A stretch of DNA of 64,000 nucleotides from Anaerosolibacter carboniphilus. GTDB taxonomy: Bacteria > Bacillota > Clostridia > Peptostreptococcales > Thermotaleaceae. The position numbers were made by a program, and so were the translations under genes. The stretch lies in the NCBI RefSeq assembly GCF_014205875.1, contig NZ_JACHEN010000023.1, positions 32,463 through 96,462 of the forward strand, read 5' to 3'. Shown here piece after piece: positions 52,827-63,016 of the stretch; within the stretch, counting starts at the first letter, position 1, and each line of letters opens with the position of its first letter. The notes below the pieces were generated by a model, which did not search any database, was not told the DNA's origin, and saw only the letters and a list, made by a program, of their open reading frames with translations.

Positions 52827-52880
52827 AAAATGTGGTAGAATATACCTTGAAAATGACATGAATCTGGAGGAGAACCACAA

Positions 52881-53381
52881 ATGATGAGAATTGGGCAAGG
52901 TTATGATGTACATAGATTGGTGGAGGGAAGAAAACTGATTATTGGGGGTGTAGACATTCCCTATGAAAAAGGACTCTTGGGTCATTCTGATGCAGATGTG
53001 TTGCTCCATGCCATTAAAGATGCATTACTAGGTGCTGCTGCCCTTGGAGATATTGGCAAGCATTTCCCAGATACGGATGAACGCTTTAAGGGAGCTTCCA
53101 GTATAGTGCTATTGGAGGAAGTGAATCGATTGATTCATGAGAAGGGTTATGATGTAAACAATGTGGATGCCACTATTATTGCGCAAAAGCCCAAAATGGC
53201 TTCTCACATTCAACAAATGAGGGAAAATATTGCATTGGCGCTCCAAATCGATGTAGATCGAATCAATGTGAAGGCTACAACCACAGAGGGGTTAGGCTTC
53301 ACCGGAACTGGAGAAGGGATTGCTGCTCAGGCGGTGGCAAGTATCGTAAAAAGATCAGGAGATTTCCCCGTTGACAAATAA
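52881..53381 (+). CDS. ispF: 2-C-methyl-D-erythritol 2,4-cyclodiphosphate synthase
   Basis: MEP-pathway enzyme of 166 residues, trimeric, zinc-dependent. It starts [11 protein letters not shown] with the Asp-His metal pair, has [36 protein letters not shown] (read in segments 45-80) and the C-terminal [24 protein letters not shown] 52881 is followed by a second ATG; GGAGGAG is upstream. Normally next to ispD, here separated by the island. Confidence 0.95.
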   Translation: MMRIGQGYDVHRLVEGRKLIIGGVDIPYEKGLLGHSDADVLLHAIKDALLGAAALGDIGKHFPDTDERFKGASSIVLLEEVNRLIHEKGYDVNNVDATIIAQKPKMASHIQQMRENIALALQIDVDRINVKATTTEGLGFTGTGEGIAAQAVASIVKRSGDFPVDK

Positions 53382-53400
53382 AGGTGAATTGGTTAATATA
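53372..53400 (+). promoter_or_regulatory. Sigma-A promoter of the proS T-box transcript
   Basis: TTGACA (53372-53377), 17-base spacer, TAATAT (53395-53400); the -35 box lies in the last codons of ispF. Confidence 0.75.
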
Positions 53401-53406
53401 TATGTA

Positions 53407-53665
53407 AATTCATATCGTAAAGGCTTGGAAGGGGAATAGTAGATTTGTAGATCCCTACAGAGAGCAGCGTTCTTTGGCTGAAAAACGCTGCAGGTGATAG
53501 CTCATCAAACCCACCCCGGAGCTTAAGACTGAATGATAGTAGGTTTTTACGGATTTGGACCGTTATCTCCAGAGCAAGGGAATCCCTTAAGGGATTAATT
53601 AGAGTGGTACCGCGGAAATATAACCTTTCGTCTCTATTATAAGTAGAGACGAAAGGTTTTTTGTT
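53407..53665 (+). promoter_or_regulatory. T-box leader of proS (proline)
   Basis: The T-box sequence AGAGTGGTACCGCGG is at 53601-53615, followed by a terminator with stem ACCTTTCGTCTCTA/TAGAGACGAAAGGT and TTTTTT (53622-53662). Upstream helices include GCAGCGTT/AACGCTGC (near 53465-53492) and the specifier region AGCTCATCAAACCCACCCCGGAGCT stretch, read as two parts, with CCC followed by A as a proline specifier. Uncharged tRNA-Pro should prevent termination. Confidence 0.88.
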
Positions 53666-53828
53666 TCTACATTGAAGTAAAGGTTTTACCCTCAATAGCT
53701 TGTCCCGAAAACTACTAATGTCTAATCTCTAACTTCTAACCAGAGTTGATTTAGATTTCGATAAGGATACGCTTTGTTATGAAAATGCTATTTAAGAAAT
53801 GATATTATCTTGAAAGGAGTTGTATTGC

Positions 53829-55271
53829 ATGTCAAAAAAGGAAAAACAGTTTGTAGAAGATATTACACCAATGGAGGTAGACTTTCCCCAATGGTATACT
53901 GATGTCATTACAAAAACTGATTTGGTAGACTATTCGCCAGTAAGAGGATTTATGGTAATTAAGCCCTATGGCTATGCCATCTGGGAGAATATTCAAAAGT
54001 ATATGGATAAAAGATTCAAGGATACAGGACACAAAAACTGCTATTTTCCTCTATTAATCCCAGAAAGTTTATTGAAGAAGGAAGCAGAGCACGTGGAGGG
54101 ATTTGCACCTGAAGTAGCTTGGGTAACCCATGGGGGGAAGGAAGAGCTACAGGAAAGACTTTGTGTACGGCCTACTTCTGAGACTATTATTTGTTCTATG
54201 TATGCCAAATGGTTAAAATCTTATAGGGAATTACCATACCTGTATAATCAGTGGTGTAGCGTTGTACGTTGGGAAAAGGCTACAAGACCCTTCTTAAGAA
54301 CTTCAGAATTTTTATGGCAGGAAGGTCATACCCTCCATGAGACGTATGATGAGGCTCAAGCAGAAACTTTACAAATGTTAAATATCTATAAAGAAACAGC
54401 CGAGGAACTAATGGCAATCCCTGTGGTAACAGGAAGAAAAAGCGACAAGGAAAAGTTTGCAGGGGCTTATGCAACCTATACCATGGAAGCATTAATGCAT
54501 GATGGAAAGGCTCTTCAGGCAGGAACTTCCCATAACTTGGGGCAGCACTTTACAAAGGCTTTTGAGATTACATTCTTAGGTAGAAATGGAGAAATACAGA
54601 ACCCTTACCATACCTCATGGGGAGTTTCTACAAGATTGATTGGTGGTATTATCATGGTTCATGGTGACAATCGAGGGCTTGTATTACCTCCAAGATTAGC
54701 ACCAATCCAAGTCATCATGATTCCTATTGCGCAACACAAAGAAGGTGTTCTAGACAAAGCATATGAATTGAAAAAGATTTTGGGTGATGATATTCGTGTG
54801 GAAATTGATGATAACGATAACTATTCACCAGGATGGAAGTTTAATGAGTACGAAATGAAGGGTGTGCCAATTCGTATTGAGGTGGGACCAAAGGATATAG
54901 AAAAGAATCAAGTCATGATTTCACGAAGAGATACCTTGGAGAAGCAGGCTGTACCAATGGAAGGCCTTAGAGACACCGTATTGGCATTGTTGAATGATAT
55001 CCACAATAACATGTTGGAGAGAGCGAGAAACCATAGGGATGAAAATACCTACTCTATCAGCAGCTTTGAAGACTTTAAGCAAAAGATGGAGGAAAAACCT
55101 GGTTTTGCAAAGGGCATGTGGTGCGGCAGCCGTGAATGTGAAGACAACATCAAGGCAGAGACCAGTGCGACGATCCGTTGTATTCCTTTTGAGCAGGAAG
55201 ATTTAGGTGATAAGTGCCACTTCTGCGGAAAAGAAGCAAAGCATATGGTATATGTAGCAAAAGCATACTAG
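53829..55271 (+). CDS. proS: Prolyl-tRNA synthetase, archaeal/eukaryal type
   Basis: Class II synthetase of 480 residues, the length of the type without an editing insertion. It shows motif 2 ([23 protein letters not shown]), a motif 3 region with [14 protein letters not shown], the anticodon-binding domain and the C-terminal zinc-binding extension (CGSRECED and CHFCGKEA) ending in Tyr, all features of the archaeal/eukaryal class. The start ATG 53829 has AAAGGAG nine bases before it. It is controlled by the T-box upstream. A relic of the bacterial class lies downstream. Confidence 0.94.
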   Translation: MSKKEKQFVEDITPMEVDFPQWYTDVITKTDLVDYSPVRGFMVIKPYGYAIWENIQKYMDKRFKDTGHKNCYFPLLIPESLLKKEAEHVEGFAPEVAWVTHGGKEELQERLCVRPTSETIICSMYAKWLKSYRELPYLYNQWCSVVRWEKATRPFLRTSEFLWQEGHTLHETYDEAQAETLQMLNIYKETAEELMAIPVVTGRKSDKEKFAGAYATYTMEALMHDGKALQAGTSHNLGQHFTKAFEITFLGRNGEIQNPYHTSWGVSTRLIGGIIMVHGDNRGLVLPPRLAPIQVIMIPIAQHKEGVLDKAYELKKILGDDIRVEIDDNDNYSPGWKFNEYEMKGVPIRIEVGPKDIEKNQVMISRRDTLEKQAVPMEGLRDTVLALLNDIHNNMLERARNHRDENTYSISSFEDFKQKMEEKPGFAKGMWCGSRECEDNIKAETSATIRCIPFEQEDLGDKCHFCGKEAKHMVYVAKAY

Positions 55272-55279
55272 TTAGAAGA

Positions 55280-55310
55280 GGTGGTTATACGATGTATAAC
55301 CACCTTTGTT
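55280..55310 (+). terminator. Rho-independent terminator of proS
   Basis: GGTGGTTATAC-GAT-GTATAACCACC followed by TTTGTT. Confidence 0.85.
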
Positions 55311-55320
55311 GTAAGAAAAA

Positions 55321-55563
55321 GGTTAGCTGTTAGTAGCTGTGCTTTTAGGTCATGGGGAATTAAATAAGATTAAATTGGTGAATGCCGTAAGTGTTTAAGA
55401 GCATGAACTTGAATTTGCAACAGAAGAAGACATCATAGGAAAACGAGCTAGTGAAGGGATTGTAGAATTTAAGTTAAGGAAGGAAAAAAACAAGGAAGAA
55501 TTGGCCTATGACCCTGTAGTCCAGAGGATTATGAGGTTTTTGAAAGAAGAGGGAGCCAAATAG
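55321..55563 (+). pseudogene. Relic of a bacterial-type prolyl-tRNA synthetase
   Basis: In one frame this stretch reads VAVLLGHGELNKIKLVNA, an in-frame TAA (55396-55398), then EHELEFATEEDIIG and KRASEGIVEFKLRKEKNKEE up to TAG 55561. The first two parts match the editing (INS/YbaK-like) domain of bacterial ProRS, which reads like VRGDHELNEIKL and ELATEEEI; the last part matches the end of the anticodon-binding domain. The catalytic motifs and most of the protein are missing, so a large internal deletion and a stop have left a remnant. Some clostridia carry both ProRS types side by side at this place; here only the archaeal/eukaryal one survives. The GGTTAGCTGTTAGTAGC repeat abuts its left end. 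Confidence 0.75.
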
Positions 55564-55661
55564 ATTTCCTTGATAAGAAAAATATTTTGGGATATAATAA
55601 ACTAATGTAAAATACGGAAAAAAAGAGCAAAGAGAAATTCTATTGTTTGGGAGGCACGAAA

Positions 55662-57140
55662 ATGACCGTTAAAGTTAGATTTGCACCAAGCCCCACTGGA
55701 TTTGTACATATAGGCAGCCTGAGAACTGCTCTCTACAACTATTTATTTGCAAAAAAACATGGTGGGAAGTATATGCTTAGAATAGAAGATACCGATCAGA
55801 CGAGATATGTGGAGGGAGCCATCGAAGGCATGTTGAATTCCATGGCTTGGGCCGGCATAAACCATGAGGAAGGTGCGGTTCTAGAAGATGGAAGAGTAGC
55901 AGAGAAAGGGGACTGTGGTCCCTATATCCAATCGGAGCGATTGGATATTTATCAAAAATATATCCAAGAACTTCTAGAGGCTGGTCATGCTTACTATTGT
56001 TTTTGTTCCAAAGAAAGACTGGAAGAAGTAAGAGAGCAACAGAAAGCTGCAGGGATGACACCAAAGTATGATGGTCATTGCAGACAATACACTTTGGAAG
56101 AAGCCAGAGAAAAAATTACTAAGGGCGAATCCTATGTGATTCGATTGAAATTGCCAGAAAACCGAAACATTCAGTTTTTGGATGTTGTCAGAGGCAATGT
56201 AACGGTAAATACCAATGATATTGATGATCAAGTATTGATGAAATCTGATGGCTTTCCAACCTACCATTTTGCAGTGGTGGTGGATGACAATCTGATGGGC
56301 ATTACCCACGTAATCCGTGGAGAAGAGTGGTTGATTTCTACACCAAAGCATGTATACCTTTATGAAGTCTTTGGATGGAAAGCGCCACAATACGTGCATT
56401 TACCTAACATTTTAAATGCGGAGCGGAAGAAATTGAGCAAGCGTCATGGAGACGTGGCTGTAGAAGACTTCGTTCGAAAAGGTTATCTTCCAGAAGGACT
56501 GGTAAACTATGTTGCCTTGGTTGGCTGGAGTCCTGAAGACAATCAGGAGATATTCTCTATGGATGAGCTTATCGAAAAGTTCAGCTTAGAGCGGGTATCC
56601 AAGAGCGGTGGTGTTTTTGATACAGATAAGTTGAATTGGATCAATAGCCATTACATTAAGGAAAGTCCTGTGGAACGCATTACGGACCTGGCAATTCCTC
56701 ATCTGATAAAAGCTGGTTATGTGGCGGAGACAGAAGTTGAAGAAAAGTATCAGTGGATCAAAGATATGGTGACAGTGCTGCAAGACCGCCTTTCTTATGT
56801 GGGAGAGATTGTAGATAAAGTAGACATTTTCTTTACGACGGAAATCAAGCCGGAAGATCAAGAAGCGGAAGAAATTTTAAAGTTAGAGCATTTACCTCAA
56901 TTGTTGGAAGTATTTGCTGAAAAGATTGGGGCCGTTGAAGTTGTAGATGAAGAGACCGTGAAAAGTATTTTCAAGGAAATTCAGAAGGAAACGGGGATCA
57001 AGGGCAAGAACCTTTTCATGCCTATTCGTGTGGCTTTGACCGGCGCTGTTCACGGACCGGATCTTCCTCTAATTTTAAAAGTAATTGGTAAACAAAATAT
57101 TTTATCTCGCATAGACTATGTAAAGAATAATTTGTTATAA
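55662..57140 (+). CDS. gltX: Glutamyl-tRNA synthetase
   Basis: Class I synthetase of 492 residues. HIGH-type signature [20 protein letters not shown] at the start (split at PTGFVHIG), the KMSKS-type motif [15 protein letters not shown] near 250, and the C-terminal anticodon-binding helices. The Cys-rich insertion [10 protein letters not shown] is kept. The start is ATG 55662 after GGGAGGC. Gene order proS-gltX-cysE-cysS is conserved among clostridia. It has no T-box of its own. Confidence 0.96.
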   Translation: MTVKVRFAPSPTGFVHIGSLRTALYNYLFAKKHGGKYMLRIEDTDQTRYVEGAIEGMLNSMAWAGINHEEGAVLEDGRVAEKGDCGPYIQSERLDIYQKYIQELLEAGHAYYCFCSKERLEEVREQQKAAGMTPKYDGHCRQYTLEEAREKITKGESYVIRLKLPENRNIQFLDVVRGNVTVNTNDIDDQVLMKSDGFPTYHFAVVVDDNLMGITHVIRGEEWLISTPKHVYLYEVFGWKAPQYVHLPNILNAERKKLSKRHGDVAVEDFVRKGYLPEGLVNYVALVGWSPEDNQEIFSMDELIEKFSLERVSKSGGVFDTDKLNWINSHYIKESPVERITDLAIPHLIKAGYVAETEVEEKYQWIKDMVTVLQDRLSYVGEIVDKVDIFFTTEIKPEDQEAEEILKLEHLPQLLEVFAEKIGAVEVVDEETVKSIFKEIQKETGIKGKNLFMPIRVALTGAVHGPDLPLILKVIGKQNILSRIDYVKNNLL

Positions 57141-57141
57141 T
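57115..57141 (+). promoter_or_regulatory. Predicted promoter of the cysE-cysS T-box transcript
   Basis: TATAAT (57136-57141) overlaps the gltX stop; a weak -35 (TAGACT) lies about 18 bases upstream. Confidence 0.4.
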
Positions 57142-57149
57142 ATATAAAA

Positions 57150-57392
57150 GACTGTGATTAGGAGAGTACGTTTATCATATCCTGACAGAGAAAAGCTATC
57201 AGTGGCTGAGAGTAGCTTGAGGCATATATAAACCGAAATGCACCTAGGAGTCGTTGTCCGAAGTTGAGTAGGCACAATCGGTTGGGCACCGTTATAGGCT
57301 CATAAAGCTGGGGAATTATTCCTAAGCAGAGTGGAACCGCGAATAACCTTCGTCTCTGTATGTATTTATGGAGATGAAGGTTTTTTATTTAT
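57150..57392 (+). promoter_or_regulatory. T-box leader of cysE-cysS (cysteine)
   Basis: The T-box AGAGTGGAACCGCGA lies at 57328-57342, followed by terminator stem AACCTTCGTCTC/GAGATGAAGGTT and TTTTTATTT. The specifier region reads GAAATGCACC, giving TGC followed by A, a cysteine specifier. Helices flanking it include AAGCTATC/AGTAGCTT. It implies induction of serine acetyltransferase and cysteinyl-tRNA synthetase when tRNA-Cys is uncharged. Confidence 0.88.
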
Positions 57393-57410
57393 AAGGAGGG
57401 AAGATGGTAC

Positions 57411-58079
57411 ATGTCTCAGTTTTTTAAATCCATCAGTGAGGACATTAGGGCAGTTATGGAAAGAGACCCTGCCGCCAATAACTGGGTAGAGGTGCTTCTG
57501 TGTTATCCAGGTATTCATGCTGTAATATCCCATCGAATTGCCCATGGATTATACAAAAGAAATTTTAAGATATTGGCTAGGATTGTATCCCAAATCAGCC
57601 GTTTTTTCACAGGTATAGAAATTCACCCGGGTGCCCAAATCGGCAGTCGTCTATTTATCGACCATGGCATGGGAGTAGTCATAGGTGAGACTGCAGAAGT
57701 TGGTGATGATGTAACGATCTATCAAGGAGCAACTTTGGGGGGAACAGGAAAAGAAAAGGGCAAGCGCCATCCTACCATAGGAAATAACGTGGTCATCAGC
57801 AGTGGGGCAAAGATATTAGGACCCTTCAAAGTGGGGGATGACTCAAAGATTGGTTCAGGTTCAGTTGTCCTAAGAGAGGTACCGCCAAACTGTACGGTGG
57901 TAGGTGTGCCTGGACATGTTGTGATTAAGGATAATGTTAAATTGAAGAGCATGCATAAAGATGAGATCGATTTGGATCAAGTAAGATTGCCGGATCCAAT
58001 CGCAGAAGAATTAGAATGCTTAAGAAAACGTATTGTTGAACTGGAAAAGAAAATGTTAGAAAGGGAGAAGAATCTATGA
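57411..58079 (+). CDS. cysE: Serine O-acetyltransferase
   Basis: Makes O-acetylserine for cysteine synthesis; 222 residues. The N-terminal helices are short, followed by a left-handed beta-helix of hexapeptide repeats ([23 protein letters not shown] onward, containing the catalytic His in DHGMG). The C-terminal tail is long and charged. ATG 57411 follows AAGGAGGGAAG. Shares the Cys T-box leader with cysS, whose ATG overlaps its end. Confidence 0.95.
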   Translation: MSQFFKSISEDIRAVMERDPAANNWVEVLLCYPGIHAVISHRIAHGLYKRNFKILARIVSQISRFFTGIEIHPGAQIGSRLFIDHGMGVVIGETAEVGDDVTIYQGATLGGTGKEKGKRHPTIGNNVVISSGAKILGPFKVGDDSKIGSGSVVLREVPPNCTVVGVPGHVVIKDNVKLKSMHKDEIDLDQVRLPDPIAEELECLRKRIVELEKKMLEREKNL

Positions 58080-59476
58080 AATTGTATAACACACTAACGA
58101 GAAAAAAAGAAGAATTTGTATCGATGGGACCAGGAGAAGTAAAAATGTATGTTTGCGGTCCTACGGTGTATAATTATTTCCATATTGGAAATGCAAGGCC
58201 TTTTACGGTATTCGATACCATGAGAAGGTATCTTGAATATCGCGGGTATAAAGTGACCTTTGTTCAAAACTTTACGGACATTGATGACAAGATCATTGCC
58301 AAGGCCATAGAAGAAGGGATTAGCCCAAGAGAAGTGAGTGAAAAATACATTGAAGAGTACTTTAAGGATGCAATGGCTCTGGGAGTAAAGAAAGCAGATA
58401 TTCATCCAAAGGTAACGGAGAATGTACCTGAGATCATAGCCTTTATTCAAAGGCTTATAGACAAAGGTTTTGCTTATGAAGTAGAGGGCGATGTCTATTT
58501 TGACACCACCAGATTTGATGAATATGGGAAGCTTTCTAAACAAAGCTTGGAAGATTTGGAGCTGGGAGCTAGGATTGAGGTAAAGGAAGTGAAGAAGAAC
58601 CCAATGGATTTTGCCTTGTGGAAGGCCCAAAAGCCAGGAGAACAATCCTGGGATAGCCCTTGGGGAAAAGGTAGGCCAGGATGGCATATAGAGTGCTCTG
58701 TGATGTCCATGAAGTATCTTGGAGAGACCATTGATATCCATGCTGGAGGACAGGATTTGATTTTCCCTCATCACGAAAATGAAATTGCCCAAAGTGAAGC
58801 ATGCACGGGGCACCCTTTTGCAAGATATTGGGTCCACAATGGCTATATAACCATCAATGATGAAAAAATGTCTAAGTCAAAAGGTAATTTCTTTACCGTA
58901 AGAGATATACTGAAGGAATTTGATGGAGAAGTTATTCGATTCTTCCTGTTATCTGCCCAGTATCGAAATCCTATCAACTTTAGCAGAGAACTGATGGAGC
59001 AGGCTAAAAATTCCCTCGAACGTCTTTATAATGCGAAAAGCAATCTAGAGCATCTGTTAGAGAAGGTTGAGGGCTTAGATATCCGGGATGAAGAGAAAGA
59101 AATATTGGCAGGTTTTGAAACATATAAGTTAAAGTTTATTGAGGCTATGGAAGATGATCTAAATACAGCCGACGCCATCGCTGCTATTTTCGAGTTGGTA
59201 AAAGAAATCAATTCCAATGTGAAAGGATCTGCTTCAAGGGAATTGATTCAAGAGAGCCATGAGCTGCTAATGGAGCTGGCAGGTGTACTAGGATTGTTAA
59301 ATAAAAAGGATGAAGTAGGTGTTGATCCTGAGATAGAGCGTTTGATTGAAGAGAGGCAAAAGGCGAGGAAAGAGAAGAACTTTGGCTTGGCCGATCAAAT
59401 TAGAGATCAGCTAAAGGAAAAGGGGATTGCCCTAAAGGATACGCCACAAGGCGTTCAAATCATAAAATTGAATTAG
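58076..59476 (+). CDS. cysS: Cysteinyl-tRNA synthetase
   Basis: Class I synthetase of 466 residues. HIGH motif FHIGNARPF near 36, KMSKS motif [10 protein letters not shown] near 264, and zinc ligands including Cys28 in YVCGPTVY and the GWHIECS and HHENE segments. A DALR-type helical domain with AEIFELV-like helices ends the protein. ATG 58076 overlaps the cysE stop by four bases, giving coupled translation. Terminator at 59484. Confidence 0.96.
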   Translation: MKLYNTLTRKKEEFVSMGPGEVKMYVCGPTVYNYFHIGNARPFTVFDTMRRYLEYRGYKVTFVQNFTDIDDKIIAKAIEEGISPREVSEKYIEEYFKDAMALGVKKADIHPKVTENVPEIIAFIQRLIDKGFAYEVEGDVYFDTTRFDEYGKLSKQSLEDLELGARIEVKEVKKNPMDFALWKAQKPGEQSWDSPWGKGRPGWHIECSVMSMKYLGETIDIHAGGQDLIFPHHENEIAQSEACTGHPFARYWVHNGYITINDEKMSKSKGNFFTVRDILKEFDGEVIRFFLLSAQYRNPINFSRELMEQAKNSLERLYNAKSNLEHLLEKVEGLDIRDEEKEILAGFETYKLKFIEAMEDDLNTADAIAAIFELVKEINSNVKGSASRELIQESHELLMELAGVLGLLNKKDEVGVDPEIERLIEERQKARKEKNFGLADQIRDQLKEKGIALKDTPQGVQIIKLN

Positions 59477-59483
59477 AAATTAT

Positions 59484-59514
59484 AAAGCTGTCGATGAGAA
59501 TACCGACAGCTTTA
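59484..59514 (+). terminator. Rho-independent terminator of cysE-cysS
   Basis: AAAGCTGTCG/CGACAGCTTT stem with ten-base loop, then ATAAATG; T-run weak. The gap 59515-59749 to mrnC shows no other feature. Confidence 0.6.
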
Positions 59515-59749
59515 TAAATGTTGAGATAGGGACTTTGCCTCCTTGTGATTCAAAGCAGATTATGATAAGATGCTTATGTTAATGTATAGGAAGGTATCAA
59601 CTTTCAAAGCATATTAGGAAAAGAATCTCAATGTGGGAACTTTGGGTTTGATCACTAACTAGCTTGAAGTTAAATTTAAAGTGAATAAGTGAAATAGGAT
59701 GCAAAAATATACATGACATGCAATAAATATAAATGCAAAGGTTGGTTGT

Positions 59750-60196
59750 ATGATGAAGAAGGATTTTTTGGCTTCCTTGGGGATTGAGGAAAGAACACCA
59801 GAAGAAATTCATTTTATCTCTCCCTTGGTCTATGCCTATATAGGGGATGCTGTTTATGAGGTATATATTCGAGACTATATCATAAACAAATATGGGGGCA
59901 ATGTGAATACACTCCATAAAATTGCTACAAGGTTCGTGAAGGCGGCAGCTCAAGCGGCAGCAGTCCATGGATTGGAGCATCAGTTGAGTGAGGAAGAGTG
60001 GAGCGTGATTAAGAGAGGAAGAAATCAAAAATCTGGCTCTGTACCGAAGAATGCCAACCTTGCTGATTATCGTTATGCCACAGGCTTTGAGGCTTTGATT
60101 GGGTACTTATATTTAATGGACAAGCATGAGCGCATTGAGGAAATTGTTGAAAAGGCCATAGCAATCATCGAGGAAAAAACGAAGGAATTGGAGTGA
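59750..60196 (+). CDS. mrnC: Mini-ribonuclease 3
   Basis: Dimeric nuclease of 148 residues that matures 23S rRNA ends. It is a lone RNase III catalytic domain: LVYAYIGDAVYEVYIRDY with the active-site Asp, and the second acidic motif in ATGFEALIGYLYL with its Glu. No double-stranded RNA-binding domain, as expected for MrnC. ATG 59750 (followed by ATG-like MMKK) lies after GGTTGG; the site is weak. The next gene overlaps its stop. Confidence 0.93.
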   Translation: MMKKDFLASLGIEERTPEEIHFISPLVYAYIGDAVYEVYIRDYIINKYGGNVNTLHKIATRFVKAAAQAAAVHGLEHQLSEEEWSVIKRGRNQKSGSVPKNANLADYRYATGFEALIGYLYLMDKHERIEEIVEKAIAIIEEKTKELE

Positions 60197-60201
60197 AGGA
60201 A

Positions 60202-60573
60202 ATGGGAAAAAAGGAAAGAATCTATCTATATATCACACTGCTTCTTGCAGCCATTCTAATTACAAAGTCATTGTTTCTGGATGAGGTGAAAGATTTAAGT
60301 GGGGATGAGTGGAAAGTGAAACAATTTGTGGAAAGGGCTGTGGATGAAAAATATAGTGGCTTCCTAAAAGACAAAGGGATGGTAAAATATAGAGTGGTGG
60401 ATATTAAAAAGATCGAAACAGAAGGAACATCAACCATCGAATATTATGATCCAGAACAAAAAGATTTTGTAAAAGATAATATCCAAGGGAAATATCAAGC
60501 AAAGGTAAGAGGTTATTTCTTACACATCATTCCGTATAAAGAATTCAAGGTGGCAACCAATAACGAGCAGTAA
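60202..60573 (+). CDS. Small membrane-anchored protein of unknown function
   Basis: Protein of about 123 residues. One N-terminal hydrophobic helix (IYLYITLLLAAILITKSLFL) is followed by a charged extracytoplasmic domain. It would be a signal-anchor protein facing outside. Start options: ATG 60202 (GGAG eight bases upstream) or GTG 60193, which overlaps the mrnC stop as GTGA. I do not recognise the family; it may be cotranscribed with mrnC. Confidence 0.7.
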   Translation: MGKKERIYLYITLLLAAILITKSLFLDEVKDLSGDEWKVKQFVERAVDEKYSGFLKDKGMVKYRVVDIKKIETEGTSTIEYYDPEQKDFVKDNIQGKYQAKVRGYFLHIIPYKEFKVATNNEQ

Positions 60574-60584
60574 CAATAAAATGT

Positions 60585-60718
60585 GGTTAGCTGTTCGCGG
60601 TTAGCAGCAAAACCATCGTAGGGAACGACACCCTCGTCGTTCCGAAAAAATTGAGTTCCTTCGTTACACATTTATATTGCCAAGGGGTTTTAGAGCTTGG
60701 AGCTGCTAACTGCTAACC
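60585..60718. repeat. Inverted repeat with GGTTAGC ends enclosing a GTAGGGAACGA hairpin
   Basis: Left end GGTTAGCTGTTCGCGGTTAG (from 60585), right end GCTGCTAACTGCTAACC (to 60718). Nested inside is CGTAGGGAACGA with the hairpin GGAACGA/TCGTTCC, akin to the GTAGGG family. The GGTTAGC unit also appears at 55321. Lies in the gap before thyX. Confidence 0.6.
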
Positions 60719-60798
60719 AATAGGAGTAAAATTCTAGGTTGGCTTAACCTCATTTTATAGAAAAAATTTTAATTACACACTAAAAAGGGGGATTCTTT

Positions 60799-61557
60799 TT
60801 GAAAATTTCATTGATTCAATATACACCGGAACCTGAAAAAGTTGTGGCTGCGGCGGCAAAGCTTTGCTATTCTGCCACAGGCGTAGATAGTATTATGGAG
60901 GACTTACAACCTGAAAAAGCAGAAAAATTTGTGGGTATGTTAATGGGATTAGGCCATGAATCTCCTATTGAACATGTGAGCTTCACCTTTGCAGTAGAAG
61001 GGGTAAGTCGTGTGCTAACGCATCAGTTGGTAAGACATCGCATCGCATCCTATTCTCAGCAATCTCAGCGATACGTAAAGCTGGACCAGTTTGATTACAT
61101 CATCCCGCCAAGCATTGCTGAAATTCCGGAAGCTAGGGAAAAATTCATAGAAGCCATGGCAGCTGATCAAAGACTATATAATGAATTGGTTGAGATTCTG
61201 CAGAAAAAACACTATCAACGGCTGTTACAAGAAGGTAAAAATGAAAAGCAAGCCATAAAAATGGCTGAGAAAATTGCGATAGAAGATGCCCGTTATGTTT
61301 TCCCAAATGCATGTGAAACCAAAATTGTACTGACGATGAATGCCAGAACCTTAATGAACTTTTTTGACCATCGATGTTGCGATCGTGCCCAATGGGAGAT
61401 ACGAACATTAGCTACCGAGATGCTCCGCCTTGTCAGAAGTGTAGCGCCTAACTTGTTTAAATATGCAGGACCAAACTGTATTAAGGGTACCTGCCCTGAG
61501 GGCTCCATGACTTGTGGAAAGATGGTGGAGGTTCGTGAAAAATTTAAACAATTATAG
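60799..61557 (+). CDS. thyX: Flavin-dependent thymidylate synthase
   Basis: Makes dTMP with FAD and methylene-tetrahydrofolate; homotetramer, 252 residues. The ThyX motif [11 protein letters not shown] is near residue 79-89, and the C-terminal region holds the catalytic Arg/Ser helices ([15 protein letters not shown]). The start is TTG 60799 with AAGGGGG upstream. In many clostridia thyX lies between mrnC and rlmB as here. No thyA is in the window. Confidence 0.95.
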   Translation: MKISLIQYTPEPEKVVAAAAKLCYSATGVDSIMEDLQPEKAEKFVGMLMGLGHESPIEHVSFTFAVEGVSRVLTHQLVRHRIASYSQQSQRYVKLDQFDYIIPPSIAEIPEAREKFIEAMAADQRLYNELVEILQKKHYQRLLQEGKNEKQAIKMAEKIAIEDARYVFPNACETKIVLTMNARTLMNFFDHRCCDRAQWEIRTLATEMLRLVRSVAPNLFKYAGPNCIKGTCPEGSMTCGKMVEVREKFKQL

Positions 61558-61662
61558 ATTTGAAATTTAAGGGCAGAATAAAGGTATAAAAATTAGTTGA
61601 TATTGAATTACATAAAGAAGATCAAAAAAGTGGATTGAAAATGAATGAACGAGGTGACCGAG

Positions 61663-62409
61663 ATGGTGCAAACAGATAAGATCGAAGGAAGAAACCCTGT
61701 GATGGAGGCTTTAAAAGCAGAAAGAGAAATAGACAAGATTCTCGTGGCGAAAGGCGCTGCGGAAGGGTCTATTACAAAGATCATAGGAATAGCCAAGGAT
61801 AGGGGAATTCCTGTGCAACAAGTGGAGAGACAGAAGCTAGACCAGCTTTCTGAATCCCATGCCCACCAAGGGATTATTGCCTTTGCGGCTGCCCATAGCT
61901 ATGTGGATGTGGAGGATATATTAAAAGCTGCTGCAAAAAAAGGAGAAGATCCATTTATTATCATTCTTGATGAAATCACAGACCCTCATAATTTAGGTTC
62001 GGTGCTTAGAACAGCCAATGCAGTAGGTGCTCATGGTGTGATCATCCCAAAGAGAAGGGCGGTAGGATTAACGGCTGTGGTGGCGAAATCATCAGCGGGA
62101 GCTATTGAATATGTTCCTGTTGCTAAAGTTTCAAATCTGGCGCAGACCATAGACAAATTAAAAGAAAAGGGATTATGGATTATTGGTGCTGACATGGATG
62201 GAGAAAAAGCGTTTTATGAAAGTGATCTTACGGGAAAACTAGCCCTTGTGATTGGCAGTGAAGGTCAAGGGATTGGAAGATTGATCAAGGAAAAATGCGA
62301 CTTTATCGTAAATATCCCTATGAGAGGTGAAGTTAGCTCCTTAAACGCTTCTGTAGCGGCGGCTGTTTTGATGTATGAAACAATGAAACAGAAAGCAACA
62401 AAAAGATAG
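61663..62409 (+). CDS. rlmB: 23S rRNA (guanosine-2'-O-)-methyltransferase RlmB family
   Basis: SpoU/TrmH-family methyltransferase of 248 residues. The N-terminal substrate-binding domain starts with EGRNPVMEAL; the SPOUT domain has ITDPHNLGSVLRTANAVGAHG, then LVIGSEGQGIGRLI and the C-terminal IPMRGEVSSLNASVAAAVLMYE, all three family motifs. The start is ATG 61663 after GAGGTGA; ATG 61645 would precede that site. Confidence 0.93.
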   Translation: MVQTDKIEGRNPVMEALKAEREIDKILVAKGAAEGSITKIIGIAKDRGIPVQQVERQKLDQLSESHAHQGIIAFAAAHSYVDVEDILKAAAKKGEDPFIIILDEITDPHNLGSVLRTANAVGAHGVIIPKRRAVGLTAVVAKSSAGAIEYVPVAKVSNLAQTIDKLKEKGLWIIGADMDGEKAFYESDLTGKLALVIGSEGQGIGRLIKEKCDFIVNIPMRGEVSSLNASVAAAVLMYETMKQKATKR

Positions 62410-62421
62410 GGTGACAGGGCG

Positions 62422-62937
62422 TTGAAGAAATATTTATTGGTGGATGGGTACAATGTGATCAATGCTTGGCCTGAGCTGAAAAAACTAGGCGTAGATCATT
62501 TGCAGGAAGCAAGAGATCGTTTGATTGAGCTGTTGGTAGAATATAAGTCTTTTACTGGAGAATATGTAATTCTTGTTTTTGATGCTCACCTTGTAAAAGG
62601 CACGCAAATTAAAGAACAGACTTTGCATGGTTTGGAAATAATTTTTACAAAAGAACATCAGACAGCGGATTCTTATATTGAGAAAAAAGTAGAAGAATTG
62701 ACAAAAAATAGAAAGTATATGGTACGGGTAGCCACTTCTGACTGGGCAGAGCAACAGGTGGTTTTAGGAAGTGGTGCTACACGAATTTCGGCAAGGGAAC
62801 TGCATATAGAGATGGAATTGGTGAAAAAACAGATCCGCCAAAAGACGAATGAAATACAGAAAAACTATGACCGCCTAGGGGACCGAATTGATGCAAGTGT
62901 TGTTGAAATCCTTGAGAAATGGAGACGAAGACAGTAA
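62422..62937 (+). CDS. NYN-domain ribosome-dependent endonuclease, Rae1/YacP family
   Basis: PIN-like NYN nuclease of 171 residues, family of Bacillus Rae1, which cleaves mRNA in the ribosomal A site. The acidic motif YLLVDGYNVINAWPEL opens it, further acidic residues are in VFDAHLVKG and TADSYIEKKVEEL, and VATSDWAEQQ gives the last Asp. The start is TTG 62422, 12 bases after rlmB, with a weak AGGG site, as in relatives. Conserved next to rlmB and sigH. Confidence 0.9.
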   Translation: MKKYLLVDGYNVINAWPELKKLGVDHLQEARDRLIELLVEYKSFTGEYVILVFDAHLVKGTQIKEQTLHGLEIIFTKEHQTADSYIEKKVEELTKNRKYMVRVATSDWAEQQVVLGSGATRISARELHIEMELVKKQIRQKTNEIQKNYDRLGDRIDASVVEILEKWRRRQ

Positions 62938-63016
62938 ACCAACTTGACGGATGTGGACAAACTGATGTATAATGGAAATACAGTTTTTGCACTTGTGAAA
63001 TAAGTAATCGGGGGCG

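Noticed and set aside
53697..53745. TCTAATCTCTAACTTCTAACC as a tandem repeat element before proS
   Set aside because: Only loosely periodic and too short; possibly a remnant of the GGTTAGC family but not supportable alone.
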